This document shows, piece after piece, positions 13,101 through 24,514 of a stretch of 64,000 nucleotides of DNA. The DNA comes from Rhabdophis nuchalis (lineage: Eukaryota; Chordata; Lepidosauria; Squamata; Natricidae), in the NCBI GenBank assembly GCA_039707465.1, contig CM077645.1, positions 149,415,503 through 149,479,502 on the forward strand, written 5' to 3'. A program made the translations under genes and the position numbers. The first letter of the stretch is position 1, and each line of letters starts with the position of its first letter. Below the pieces are notes generated by a model. That model searched no databases. It saw only the letters and a program-made list of their open reading frames with translations, and had not been told where the DNA came from.

Positions 13101-16100
13101 AATCCCCAATACATTCCAATCTTCAGCATTGGTTAAAAAAGAAAAGCAGCCTTTCCTATGACATCTGCTCTTTCCTCAAATATAATGTATCTGAATGTTC
13201 ACCTGTTGATATACAACACAGCTATAAGAAACAGGCTGATCAATGTTGTGCCTTTATGTTTGGCTCAATCAGAAGAGAAGGAAAATAGGTGGACTGGGGT
13301 GGGGGAGGATAGATGTGCAAACTTGTAGTACACTTTCTTTCTCTTAGCAAGTTTAGGAAATTTAGGAATGTTATATTTACACTGCATCTGACAGCATTTT
13401 GCCCTTATCAATTACATAGAAATAAGAAATATGAAATTTGCTTCAATCTGCTTACAGTGCTCCTCTATTAGGGCTAAAAAAAATCTTCCTAATTAAGGGA
13501 AGCACAGAAGAAAAATATAGAATTAACTTCTTGCACAGTTTTTCCTAATGCTGTGAGGTTTAAGAATATGTATTACAAACCAACAGTGTGCCGCCATCTG
13601 AGAGGTTCTAGCAAGCTGCATGTTCTTATAATCTGGCCTTTCATGAAATAAGATCCGCAGGTATGAAATGCTTTCATTTCAGAAAGCTGTAGTCATAATA
13701 TGTTCAGTGTTTTTGACCGACCAGGAAAGATTTACATTTCCATTCTGTTGGGTATTTTTTGTTCCATGCAAAACAGGGATTTCCCTTTTCTCTGGCTGTG
13801 AACGAAATGCTTAGAAAAACTTTCCACCCATACAGAAGACGAGAAGATATAAAAAGTTTACTATTTTTTTAAGCAACTATGAAAGTCTAGTTAAAACTGC
13901 AGGTTTACCTATGACTTTTTTTTTTACATCTGGGGTAGCTAATCCAGAAGAAGGTATGCTTTTCATTTTCCTGAGAACTTTAAAAGAACATGTAGATTTG
14001 CTTCAGAACAATTGGTGAATCTCAGAGTAATTTAATTCACATTCTTACATGCAATTTTAATCTGATGAGAATTAAATGTCCATTTTGCAAGTTAAAACAT
14101 GTACGGTAGTATCTTTTGACTGATATATTCCTAAACAGTAATGTTGAAAGCCACACCAGATTAAGAAGGGACCAAATCACAGATTGCTTCAGTGTAAAGC
14201 TTTAATAGTATGCATCTGGACAGAAAAGGGAAATAAGCTTAAAGATACACAGCCTTTGAACATTAAGTATTGCCTGAAGTATCTTTGACTGGTTTAGTGT
14301 TTAGATGACATGGTGGGCACACTATCCTAAAAATTTAACCACAGAGATTTAAGAAACAAAAACACTCAGTTTCATTGATAACAATATTATCAAGAAAGAG
14401 CAAGAGACACAAGAGAAGTCTAGCGAATCTTTGATGTGAAGTAAAAATATCTTAGTATTAAAATGGTAATCTGGAAGGACAATTAGTTGTGAACATAAAA
14501 ACATCCTATTCTCATTCAAATAGCACTGCTCAAATTTCAAGATAAGATGGACAATTTTCTTTCAATTATCCATTGAATATTATAGGGAGTACTTGCTTAA
14601 CAACTATTCCTTGTACTTCTGACACAACACCCCTGGAGTCATGTGACTGTGATTTGCAATCTTTCCTGCCAGCTTTGGACAAGCAAAGTCAATGAGGAAA
14701 TCAGCAGGAAGTTGCAAATCATGACCTTGTGAGGTCCTCGCATTATGATGGCATCTGGATGGCTGGACTGCTGTTACTAAACAAGGTTTTTTGACAGAAT
14801 TTCCAGCCTCAGCTTTGTTAAATGTAGATTCCCTGTACTCATAATGGAAGTGGCAAGTTTAATATACCCGTTTATTTATGTTGAAATAGTGTAATGGGTG
14901 GCCAGAATAATCTTGAGGAAACAGGAGGAAGACATATTGTACAACCAAGGTAACAGTGAGATAAAAGAAATCTGAGGTTAGAGCAAAAGTGTAATTTGAG
15001 AAAGCATTTCAGATAGGACTCTCCCTACTTGTCACAAAAAAAAGGAGGGCGGGGAACACATTCAGACTTATTGCAACATTGTAATAAAAAGTATTCAGTA
15101 TTCACTCATGACTTTCTTTTCCTAATCTGGTCTATCTTGAAGAGATGACCCCCCCCCTCCCCTAATATTAGATAGCCCTTTGTGGCTAAAATAATCCATC
15201 TAAAGTCCCTTGTGCCTCCCCCAGCCAGTTGCCTCCCTCTTCCTAATAAGGTTAATGTTGCTAGTTTATAAATGTAAAATATTAGCATTTACCTGACTTT
15301 CTTCCTGTTCTGTTTGCTGCAATGTATGGAACATCTGGTTGGCTACCTGTACTGAAATAAAGTTTACAGTTGTGCAATTCATCATTCACATTTTTAATGG
15401 ACAGATCCGTTTTTAATGTAAGAACTACACTGGCTTTGCTCACACTCCTTTAACTCAAAATGTGCTATATACTCAGGTCTTTCTAATCTAAGCAAAACAT
15501 CTCTATGATTTGCTAAGCCTAGTTTAAATGTAATTTCTAAACCCTTATAAAAGTAGCTTATAACAATACAGCCCAAGCAGAAAGTGTTAGCTACTTTACG
15601 TTAAAAATAAGCTCTAACATTAATTGAACCTGATTAAATACTTTTACTCTATGAAAGGAAACCTGGAAAATATGAAAATATATTGTCTGGGACACATCTA
15701 ACACCTTTGTCTTAAGTTGAAAAATAATAGAGTAAAGGTAGCGCAACACTTTTAAATAACTATGAGCTGCTACCTTAGAGCAAAATCTTATCTTAATCAA
15801 ACATCCTGTTTTAAGAGAGCCAGATGGATAGCAAGTGGAAACCCAGAAACAGGATTAAATTGTTCTCTCTCAATTTACATTCCAGAAATTGCTATTGACA
15901 GGCATTTTGCCTTTGCATTTGAAACAAATAAATGGATATAATAGTAGCAGCTGGCTAACTTGGTTTGCACTTAGTAACTAAACTGGCAAAGCATTATTAG
16001 TCCTTGGAGAGGAGCCATCAAGGAATTTCAGAGCTGCAGGTTAGACCAGAAAATTGAAAAATATTTCACCCTTCACCATCACGACTCAAAAAAGAGAGGA

Positions 16101-19100
16101 CAAGCCACATATAACTTATGGTCAAAAACAATTACATGGATATGCCATCCAGTTATATAAACTCAAATATGAAACAAAGGAGACCATGTTTTTTATAGCT
16201 GTCCTTAATTGATAGTTACTGATCAGTTTCAATATCTGATGGAAAAAAGTCATAGCCCAATTTGTCAAATTGAATTTATCATCATGGGAAAACAAATAAT
16301 TAATTTTAGAGGCAGATGTCTAACTAACCGATATCATGAAATTAATTTCTCTATTTTATGGGCAAATTAACTCATTTAAAGACAGCAGCCACAGCAACAG
16401 AAGAACATAACACAGCAGGGGAGAGTTTAACCAGCACTTCCGATTTAACTTTTCAGTACAGGAAGTTCTCGACTTACAACAGTTCATTTAGTGACTATTC
16501 AAAGTTACAGCAGCACTGAAAAAAGTGACTTATGACTGTTTGTCATATTTACAATCATTGCAGCATCCCTGTGGTCATGAAATCAAAATTTGGATGCTTG
16601 GCACTGTGATCACTTCTTACAACTTTCTGAATAGCAAAGTCAACGGGGAAGTCTGATTCACTTTTATGTTACTCACTTAACAACTGCTGCAGTCCATTTA
16701 TTTTTCTTTGAAGGGAAGTGCCACCAGCAGAGCTCTGCTGCAATTCAGCACAAAGGTAGTCTGTGTTCCCATTGGAGGCTTTGCCCCAGCTCAAGTCCCT
16801 AAACCCAGGTTAGTCATTACACAGCAAGTCAATAAATTCTCTCTAGGGAAATGCATTTTTTTTTTCAATTTCAAAGGGGTGGGTGAGTTCATTGATGTTT
16901 TAAGAATCTCTACATTTTGAGTGTTCTTTAAATACATAAGAAAATAATTTCCCCCTTACATCTCTTTAATATTTCATTTAGATTTCCATGCATTACTTCT
17001 TCGCATTTTGGCAAAATCTTGTCATTGGCCTCAAATATTGTGTTGTTTAAGTTTTCAAGAACCCGCAATTCTCGGAGACCCCTTTTTTCCTGTTTGGAAA
17101 GAAAGAAAGGGATAATTCTAAATATTCTACAAAAAAGCTGACATTTTATTAACATCAAGTCCAGTTCCGCTTAAAAAATAACTAAACTGAAATTCTACAC
17201 TCCTTTACTGGAAAGTAAAATTCATTGGACAGTGATATTTATAGCTAATCAGACATATACACACTTTCATTGTGAAACAGATTAGAATATCTAGATTTTT
17301 AATTCTTAGACTCCTGTTAACTACATAACTACTTGGAAATAACTCAGCAGCACCCAGAGGAACTTATTACTGATTAAATATGCTTATGCAGTAACTGCGT
17401 ATTTAATATTTCAACACATTGTATGTTAATACATCCCCATTAATGTTTATTTAAACATTACAGGTTAAAACAATAAGCATTTTTACAATTATTTTGATTT
17501 TGTTCATTTTATCATCCACTCTTGAAAGAAAATCACCCAGACAGATAGAAAGCTACCAGAATTTCATATATATTATTCTTATTAAAGTTTTGCTGCCATC
17601 TTGTGGCAATTATGTTCAATATTATGTTTGAATTTGGGCATTAAATATTTAAATGCCTACAAAGGGCATTTAATATTTAAAAAGCATTTTTGCATATGTA
17701 TTTTTAAAAAAATGAAATGTCATTCTCTATAATTTACATAATATGCTTGTGCAGCCTTGCTTGTTAATTCAAAACCTCCTTCTTCCACAAATCCATCATA
17801 TTTCATTTCAAAACAATATCTCACATACTTCAAATTCTTTGATGAAATAACGAATTTCTCCTTGAATAACTGGTCGGTGGTCCAGAAGCCGGGAATATAT
17901 TTCACCAACATCTACAAGAAAAATGATGAATTATAACCTACTTATATATTATTAAGAGTATATAAAAATCTGGGTAGCTTGAGATTTTCTTTCTTCCTCT
18001 GTAGTCCATTTTTCTCTTTTACAGTAGTTTTTCTTCCTTATAGTTTCCCCACAGTTACAGGGAGGAAAATCCTTCAAAATAACAGTATATGAGACGTGAT
18101 GACATAGTGGTTAGAATGCAGTACTGCAGGCTAATTCTGCTGACGGCCGGCTGCCAGCAGTTCAGCACTTCAATTCTCAGCAGCTCAAGGTTGCCTCAGC
18201 ATTTCATATTTCCGAGGTCAATAACATGAGGACCCAAATTGTTGGGGGAAATATGCTGACTGTGTAAACCGCTTAGAGAGAGCTGTAAAAAAACACTGTT
18301 AAGTGATATATGTCTAAGTACTATTGCTATTAAGGTTTTTTTAATGTTGCTTTATAGACAGATCAGTGTCCAAGTTTGTACTGCTGTTAGAAAAGCCATT
18401 TTAATTTCATAAGGTTTAGGAAATGTCAGTGTAAACTCCCTTCTATCAACAGACACTCAAACATTTGTTGAGCTTTTGACTATAAAAAGACTTACATACA
18501 ACATAATTGTTTTATACCTTAAAGCAAATACACAGAATTATGTCTACAGACAGACCATTTTACAGAGAAACTTTTGTCAAGGAACTTTCCTTGCTACTTT
18601 ACTGAAAACAGATACTTTTTATATATGAAACCTATACATTTTACTGTACTGTTTGGGATAAAGGATAAAACAGGTAAGTAGAACATTTTAAAAGTAAAAG
18701 AAATAATAGCCAACACTCCAGAAGATAGGCTTAAGATACAGAAGGATCTTGACAAACTTGAACATTGAGCACTATCTAATAAAACAAAATTCAATGGTGA
18801 AAAGAGTAAAGTTCTACATTTAGGCAACAAAAATGAAATGCACAGGTACAGTATAGGTGGTACCTTGCTCAATAGTAATAACTGTGAGAGGGATCTTGGA
18901 GTCCTAGTGGACAACCATTTAAATATGAGCCAGCAGTGTGCAGCAGCTGCCAAAAAAGCCAACATAGTTCTGGGCTGCATAAATAGAGGGATAGAATCAA
19001 GATCATGTGAAGTGTTAATACCACTTTATAACGCCTTGGTAAAGCCACACTCGGAATACTGCATTCAGTTTTGGTCACCATGATGTAGAAATTATTCTCC

Positions 19101-21730
19101 AAGGCATCTGAGGGTAGAACAAGAAGCAACTGGTGGAAACTAATCAAGGAGAGAAGCAACTTAGAACTGAGGAGAAATTTCCTGACAGTTAGAACAATTA
19201 ATCAGTGGAACAGCTTGCCTCCAGAAGTTGTGAATGCCCCAGCACTGGAAGTCTTTAAGAAGATGTTGGATAGCCATTTGTCTGAAACGGTATAGGGCTT
19301 CCTGCATAGGCAGGGGGTTGCACTAGAAGACCTCCAAGGTCCCTTCCAACTCTGCTAATGTATTGTATTGTATTGTATTGTATTGTATTGCTAATTTTAC
19401 TCTTGTCAATTGTTTTGATGTGTCAAAAAAACCCCACCCAATTCTGTGAAACCCTCAAGAGTTACTCAACTCAACTAGCTCATAAAGATGCCATCTTTGC
19501 TACTCAGTGGAAAAATATTTCCTTTTGTTTTGTGTGCACATGAGCTCAAGTGGGGAAAGATTAAGGAGAAATAGATCCATGGAAATACTGAATTTAGACA
19601 GATCTCAATGATTTTCTGAAAGGATACCATTTTAGATAATAATATGTATCAGGTCCATGAAATCCCTGGATTTAAAGGCCAAAAGATGCTTTGGAATGCA
19701 CATGAGTTGTTGATTCTGGGCATGTTTAATTCATTGACTGACTGATTATGTGCCATCAAATCATTTTTGACTCCTGGCCACCACAATGATTTTCTCCATG
19801 ACGTGACAGCCTACCCCTAACTTGGTTTTTAAAGTCTCCCAACAATGTACTCATCACCACTTTGTGTTTGGCAGGTTACAATTAGCAATTTTCAATATAA
19901 CATCCATAGGATAATCAAACAAACAAAACAGTGTGAATCGTAAAATACCATCAAAAATAAAAGTTCTAGCAAGAACAGACAAAAATGGCAAGAGAGAAGT
20001 AAGTGTGCCTTCAGACAGTAAAAGCCTTCTTAGGCCATCCTTCCATAAGGATGGAAAGAGCTGCTGATACAATTCTAGAGAGGAATTATTGAGTCCGCCT
20101 TATGCACCTCTATAACTATCTGGTTTGGTTCCGCAACCCAACAAGACAGACACAGACTTCAATGGATAGTTAGAACTGCAGAAAAGACACTTACTACCAA
20201 CCTGCTTCCATTGAGGACCTGTATACTGCACGAGTCAAAAAGAGGGCCGTGAAAATATTTACAGACCCCTCGCATCCTGGACATAAATTGTTTCAACTCC
20301 TATCCTCAAAATGACGCTATAGAGCACTGCCCATAAGAACAGTTATCCCCCCCCCCCCGAACACCATCATTGCTAAACAAATAATTCCTTCAATACTGTC
20401 AAACTATTTACTAAGCCTACATTATTATTACTATTAATCTTCTCATCATTCCTATCACCCATCTCCTCCCGCTTATGACTTCATGACTGTAACTTTGTTG
20501 CTTGTATCCTTACGATTTATATTGTTTCCTAATATGATTTGATTATTTATTTATTATTTATTATTTAAATTTCTATACCGCCCTTCTCCCTTCTGGGACT
20601 CAGGGCAGTGTACAGGCAGCAATAAAATCAATGATAAAAAATACATGAAATATATATTTAAAAATGTATTAAATAATACGCCTGTACTAAAACCATTAAT
20701 AAAACCTACTAAAACCATTTAAAAATTATGCCAGACCGGCCGCACGAAATAGATAGGTCTTCAAAGCCCGACGGAAGAGGCGCAGGTCCGTGGTCGTGCG
20801 TAGGTCGGTGGGTAGGTCATTCCAGAGGGCAGGAGCCACCACAGAGAAGGCTCTCCCCCTGGGGGTCGCCAGCCGACATTGCCTGGCCGACGGCACCCTG
20901 ATGAGGTCCTCTCTGTGGGAGCGAACTGGACGGTGGGAGGTATTTGATGGCAGGAGGCGGTCTTGCAGGTAACCAGGTCCAGGATTGTTTTTTTGTACCC
21001 TATGACTATCATTAAGTGTTGTACCTTATGATTCCTGACGAATGTATCTTTTCTTTTATGTACACTGAGAGCATCTGCACCAAAGACAAATCCTTGGATG
21101 TCCAATCACACTTGGCCAATAAAGAATTGAATTGAATTGAATTCTATTCTATTCTATTCTATTCTTCAACTCTAACCAAATTCAACTGAATTAGCATAAC
21201 ATTGACAACTTCCAGTTGCTTGACAGATCATGCAGAACTTCCAGGGGTCATTCCAGGCTCTTAGCTAGGACACAGGGAATTTTTTATTTTATCCTTTCTG
21301 ATTCCTTTCAGAATCCACGGGTATTTTATACATAAAGTTTGCGCGAATTCCGTCCAAATACCTTTGCTGTCTGAGGACTTTTCGCTTCTTCTGCGTCCTT
21401 CTGATGTGTCTCAGTTATTGGGCAATAGATCGCGAGGAAGGCGTTTCACCGCCAACCACCATTATTACCATGCCCGCTCTACTTCCAAAGCAAACTACTC
21501 CCTCGTTACTCTAGGGATACTATGAAATATGTTTGCAATTACTCTATCAGCATGCAAGAGAACTGAAACTTAACGGAGGAAAGCAAAAGGAAGGAGCAGC
21601 GTTTCCTACCTTTAAAAATAGGACATGAGGACGCGGCCCCCAGTGAATCCCTCCTTTTATTACCGCTTCCAGAAACCGGAGACTCCGCGGTTTTATTGGC
21701 GCTTAAGGTCCCGGCAGCCCCGCTACTCAT
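9958..21730 (-). CDS. BLOC1S5: BLOC-1 complex subunit 5 (Muted), five coding exons
   Basis: Encodes a subunit of BLOC-1, the cytosolic coiled-coil complex needed to make lysosome-related organelles such as melanosomes and platelet dense granules. Coding exons on the minus strand are 21730-21610, 17911-17829, 17089-16960, 15351-15293 and 10134-9958 (40+28+43+20+58 = 189 residues, close to the family's usual length of about 187). Family blocks are clear: KRRDSLG in exon 1, RLLDHRPVIQGE in exon 2, EKRGLRE and VLENL in exon 3, DWEEFMKEQ and LKEQYA/LEKDL in exon 5. All donors are GT and acceptors AG, and junction phases agree throughout. The protein is hydrophilic and helical with no signal peptide or membrane segment. 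The start is the ATG at 21730; the codon three triplets upstream in frame is TTG and is not needed. Introns are 3.7, 0.7, 1.6 and 5.2 kb. It follows EEF1E1 on the same strand. No disabling change is visible. Confidence 0.96.
10262..11325 (-). mobile_element. CR1-like LINE 3' fragment, interrupted by a MITE
   Basis: Minus-strand translation gives [48 protein letters not shown] and WNSLPPEVVNAPTL, the C-terminal region of CR1-group ORF2. The 3' end has the conserved tail and repeated ATTGT units. An hAT-like MITE (10344-10699) splits it, and 10884-11022 is duplicated in tandem as 11023-11173. Confidence 0.85.
10344..10699. mobile_element. hAT-like MITE, CAGTGATGGC-type ends, nested in CR1
   Basis: Begins CAGTGATGACTAACC and ends GGTTCGCCATCACGG, with GC-rich interior. 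Flanks CCCCATAC (10336-10343) and CCCTATAC (10700-10707) match 7/8. Relatives at 37485-37681 and 47372-47947. Confidence 0.8.
11626..11715. mobile_element. remnant of hairpin-MITE family
   Basis: Contains the family's CAACCTTGGTGACTTTAA and CTGTGGACTTCAACT motifs, but the second arm is degraded and no target duplication is visible. Confidence 0.45.
11763..12070. mobile_element. hAT-like MITE, CAGTGATGGGATTCA-type ends
   Basis: Starts CAGTGATGGGATTCAGCCGG and ends TTGAATCCCACCACTG. Flanks CTTATAAC (11755-11762) and CTTACAAC (12071-12078) match 7/8. No coding capacity. Confidence 0.8.
12370..12690 (-). mobile_element. decayed L2-like LINE fragment
   Basis: Minus-strand translation shows LDFCNVVYMGLPLKIIWKLQ, matching LDYCNALYMGLPLR..RKLQLVQN of the better preserved L2-like copies at 43786 and 49860. 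Confidence 0.65.
12701..12834. mobile_element. hAT-like MITE, CAGGGGTGTGAAAC-type ends
   Basis: Ends CAGGGGTGTGAAACT and GAGTTTGACAGCCTTG. Flanks GTCTAACC (12693-12700) and GTCTAATA (12835-12842) share 6/8. It abuts the L2 fragment. Confidence 0.7.
12843..15292. other. BLOC1S5 intron 4, mostly unique
   Basis: AT-rich sequence without recognisable exon. A degraded copy of the GTAGTCCTC-type repeat lies at about 14586-14840. Confidence 0.5.
15293..15351 (-). CDS. BLOC1S5: BLOC1S5 coding exon 4
   Basis: 59 bp, 20 codons with the carried base: LQVANQMFHTLQQTEQEESQ, then donor GTAAAT. Two acceptors are possible (after TTTCAG or six bases later after TACAG). Only the first keeps the phase set by exon 3 and yields the expected Leu-Gln. 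Confidence 0.92.
16459..16695. mobile_element. truncated TA-flanked DNA element, TACAGGTAGTCCTCGAC-type end
   Basis: Begins TA-CAGGAAGTTCTCGACTTAC and continues with the shared interior (GTGACTTATGAC, CCCTGTGGTCATG). Relatives at 14586-14840, 28440-28905, 35617-35950 and 38936-39939. Confidence 0.6.
16960..17089 (-). CDS. BLOC1S5: BLOC1S5 coding exon 3
   Basis: 130 bp, acceptor AAACAG, donor GTAAGG. It encodes EKRGLRELRVLENL, then a helical stretch ending ...NEILKR plus T. The T joins TA of exon 4 to make Leu. Confidence 0.96.
17829..17911 (-). CDS. BLOC1S5: BLOC1S5 coding exon 2
   Basis: 83 bp between acceptor TTGTAG and donor GTATGT. It encodes (D)VGEIYSRLLDHRPVIQGE and on to KEFE, the most conserved block of the family. 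Ends in phase 0. Confidence 0.96.
18096..18345 (+). mobile_element. tRNA-derived SINE, Sauria-SINE type
   Basis: Head GTGGTTAGAATGCAGTACTG and a later GCAGTTCAGCACTTCAATTC resemble A- and B-box regions of a tRNA. The tail AAACCGCTTAGAGAGAGCTG and AAGTGATATATGTCTAAGT is the conserved 3' part known from squamate SINEs. Lies in BLOC1S5 intron 1. Confidence 0.75.
18715..19390 (+). mobile_element. CR1-like LINE 3' part
   Basis: Shows a degraded SKVLHLGNKN, then RDLGVLVDNHLNMSQQC and YNALVKPHSEYCIQFWSP. An internal deletion at about 19080 follows, then LIKERSNLELRRNFL and WNSLPPEVVNAPALEVF. It ends with repeated TATTG pentamers. Confidence 0.85.
20075..21165 (+). mobile_element. LINE 3' region (DPSHPGHKLF type), split by an L2 tail
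   Basis: Translation gives LPSIEDLYTARVKKRAVKIF and TDPSHPGHKLFQLL, the C-terminus of a non-LTR reverse-transcriptase ORF. An AATAAAG-bearing 3' end and ATTGA/ATTCT pentamers follow. The segment 20545-20980 is an opposite-strand L2 tail inserted in it. Relatives at 39150-39765 and 63118-63235. I cannot name the clade. Confidence 0.65.
20545..20980 (-). mobile_element. L2-like LINE 3' end
   Basis: Minus strand encodes the ending ALWNDLP...LRTTTDLRLFRRALKT and has the 3' UTR with GCCCTGAGTCCCAGAAGGGA, GGGCGGTATAGAAAT and an AATAA-rich tail. Strongly 5'-truncated. Confidence 0.8.
21610..21730 (-). CDS. BLOC1S5: BLOC1S5 coding exon 1
   Basis: Forty codons plus one base. It opens MSSGAAGTLS and ends ...SSCPIFK plus G before the donor GTAGGA. 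The low-complexity N-terminus followed by NKRRDSLG matches the start of the Muted family. The single G joins AT of exon 2 to give the expected Asp codon. Confidence 0.93.
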
Positions 21731-21990
21731 TTCACTCAAAGCCTCCCGAGGAAGACTGCAGCGAGACGACTTTGGAGTTCCTCCTTACGAAAGCGCATGC
21801 GCAACTGTCATAAGGCTCTCTGGACGGGGCTAGATGTGAGTACCGCGCATGAGCAGGAAGGCTTTCACTTTGTGAAGCCGTTTCCAAAACAACCGGTGGG
21901 AGAAACCGTCGTCTATGACGTCAAGAGTTGACATCTCATTGAAGGATTCCCGAATGGCTCATTCTACTTAGGGTCTACGTCATGGATCGG
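21731..21990 (-). promoter_or_regulatory. BLOC1S5 promoter region
   Basis: A short GC/CpG-enriched stretch upstream of the BLOC1S5 start. It holds an exact NRF1-type palindrome GCGCATGCGC (21793-21802), a partial second one (21845-21854), an exact CRE palindrome TGACGTCA (21916-21923) and a half CRE (21977-21982). No TATA box is evident. This is the usual make-up of a housekeeping promoter. The transcription start is not known. Confidence 0.65.
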
Positions 21991-23189
21991 GAGCTAAGGG
22001 TCATGCGTTGTGAACGTGAATTGGCCAGCAATCTAGTCTCCACCTTGTTGAAGAAATCGATCTAGATCTACAGATAGATGGAGAGTCTTTCTATTTATTT
22101 ACAAATATGTCCCTTCCTAACGCAACCCCTGTATACTGTGCAACAAAACTTGCACCAGGAACATTTTAAACGAAGCAAATCAGCTTCATTCCAGCAAGAT
22201 ATTATTTCATGCTTTTTGTGAAATGCTGCTAATGTCAAGCTTGCAGGAAATGGAAACAAGAATAGAGAAGCTTGACTGTTATGTTCTTTAATTTACAAAC
22301 AAATTTGAGTATTTGTGAAATCCTCCTTGATGTATATGAGGGAACCGGTTGAGAGATCCCAGAAGATATTCATAGAATCATAGTAAGGGGCAAAGGATCT
22401 TAGAGATCATTTACTCCAGCCTCGTGATTATTGAAGGAATGCCATGATAGTAATGTCCCCAAAGGAGAGCCATTTGGTCTTGCTTAAGCACCTGTAAATT
22501 TTTTATTAGTTTATCAGAACATAAAATGCAAAGAAAATGGACATAATGGGAAACTATGGGGAGGAAAAAGGGAAAAGGAGAAATTATGGGCAAGAAGGGT
22601 TTGTAAAAGAAATAAAAGGTTTTGACGTCTGACTCATTTTAGCACAGTAGAATATAATAAATTACAACCTCAACTTCTTACTTTTACACAATAATGTATA
22701 TTAGCCATTTCTATTGTAGGAAGTTAGCATCCACCTCTCTCCTAGAAAATGAAATATCCTAGGAAATATTAAAAAGGAAGAATATTATATTTCCTTGGAT
22801 GTGAAAAGAGAGAAATATGTTTTTAAAGACAATTTAGCTCCCTGCAGCTTCCTGTCAATGAGCCATTAAAGCCTGAGCTAGTCTACTCTACACAACAAAG
22901 GTAGGATTAACCCTCTACAGAAACTCACCACAAGGCACCTGGGAAAATTACATCGGCCAGCAGGGAACCAAACTTGAACTCGAAGCACAGCATACAGAGT
23001 TGTCCCTGCATGGCCCCATGGCAGTCTGACAACCAATCAGAATACAAGATCAAGATCAAAGGCCAGAGAAGGCATAAAACCAGGGACTTTCAGCATCTTG
23101 CCCCTTTGTCTTCTTCACCCAACATCTTGAAACATGTGATCCCCCTTTTCTGCTCAGGAACTCAAGCCATGTGATCCTGTCATGTAAAC
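21991..23189. other. intergenic upstream of BLOC1S5
   Basis: Unique AT-rich sequence. A short old CR1 3' end (minus) is at about 22366-22500, recognised by TAGAATCATAG and the CTTAGAGATCAT motif. Confidence 0.45.
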
Positions 23190-23324
23190 CAGGGGTCCCC
23201 AACCTTTGTAACTTTAAGTCTGAAGGACTTCAGCTCGCAGAATTCTCCAGCCAGCTTTGCTGGCTGGAGAATTCTGGAAGCTGAAGTCCTTCAGACTTAA
23301 AATTACAAAGGTTGGGGACCCCTG
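23190..23324. mobile_element. hairpin MITE (hAT, Buster-like), exact TSD
   Basis: 135 bp near-perfect inverted repeat starting CAGGGGTCCCCAACCTTTG and ending with its complement. Flanked by exact ATGTAAAC at 23182-23189 and 23325-23332. Confidence 0.9.
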
Positions 23325-23769
23325 ATGTAAACCATCTTTCCAAGCAGCCTCCATGTTTCCAGTGTCTTTTTCCTCACTTGGAGTTGAACCCAGAAAGACA
23401 TTTCTTCCAACACTATAACAGCAAACCTGTCTGATCAGCAAAACCAATTGAGTTTCATTTTTTTCATCAAAAGCATAAAACCCAGCAGTGATTTCCAAGT
23501 GGAAACAAAATTAGATATATTCTTTTTGTTGTTGAATAACACAATTTAACTGTCACTAATATTATTTCTTGCTATGGAAAATAATATATATTCATTGATA
23601 TGAACCTAATTAATTATACTTTCTCAGATGTTTTAACCTTAAAGGGTAAAAATCTATTTCTAACATACATTTTAAATCTCTAAATGTTTCTTTGAAAATA
23701 TTAGTAAAATCAATAAGTTTTTCCTGATGTCAACCAAAATCATAATCGTTGTAATTTAAATCTTTTGTT

Positions 23770-23940
23770 TCATTGACTGGTCTTCAGGAACTATGGTTAC
23801 TAGTTCTGTCCTCCTGACAGCATTTCAAGTACTTTAAGATAGTTACTATGTCTTCCTATAATCTTCTCCAGGCTAAATAATCCCAACATCTCAACCATTC
23901 TCCATACAATTTTCCTTTCATGACCCTTATTATCTTGACA
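23770..23940 (-). mobile_element. old CR1 fragment
   Basis: Antisense text with TCTTCTCCAGGCTAAATAAT and CTCAACCATTCTCC is typical of the CR1 ORF2 C-terminal region. Degraded. Confidence 0.5.
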
Positions 23941-23954
23941 GTTAACAAACGTTT

Positions 23955-24135
23955 TGCTTCTCACCCAATAAACTTCTTCAGTTCTCAGAAAACTGAAGAA
24001 GCTTCTTGGATGAGAAGTGAAAGGTTTTCAAAGAAAACAAAACCCCAACATGGTCTAGTTACCTTTTGGAAAAAGTCCTTTGGGATAACCAAGATCTGGA
24101 TGATTGAGAATCTCCACAGACATCTGGAGATTTCC
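23955..24135 (+). repeat. dispersed repeat, unnamed
   Basis: The block GAAGCTTCTTGGATGAGAAG through TGATTGAGAATCTCCA recurs in opposite orientation at 62990-63112. No intact frame; family not identified. Confidence 0.5.
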
Positions 24136-24514
24136 TAAAATGCAGTATCAAAACTTGATGCAATATTCTAGCTATGATTTGAGTAACATCATGCAAAACA
24201 AGAAGAATAATTGAACTTCTGTTTATTTATGTTGGTTGCATAGTCAGCTAGATGTTTAGACTGCTTTTGACATTTTTTCCACCTATCAAATCCTTCCCAA
24301 GGGCATGAGATAAACTGTTCCAAGTAAAGCTGCCTTTTACAATTGACTGGTAGTGATTTTGTCACTGCTAATGATAATTTAACTTGATTTGCAATACCAG
24401 ATCATTATTTCTTTTATTTTTGATCTTTGTATATTTGATGGGTAAACAACTTTCTCTTTCTTGGTGCACTTTGGTTGTTTTCTTGCAGATGTTTTATTAT
24501 GCAAAGTAGGTGAT

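Noticed and set aside
13587..13602. Weak CTCF-like motif in BLOC1S5 intron 4 (minus strand)
   Set aside because: Three mismatches at informative positions; not distinguishable from chance.
21731..21739. Upstream start of BLOC1S5 three codons earlier
   Set aside because: The codon at 21739 is TTG, not ATG, so the start at 21730 is preferred.
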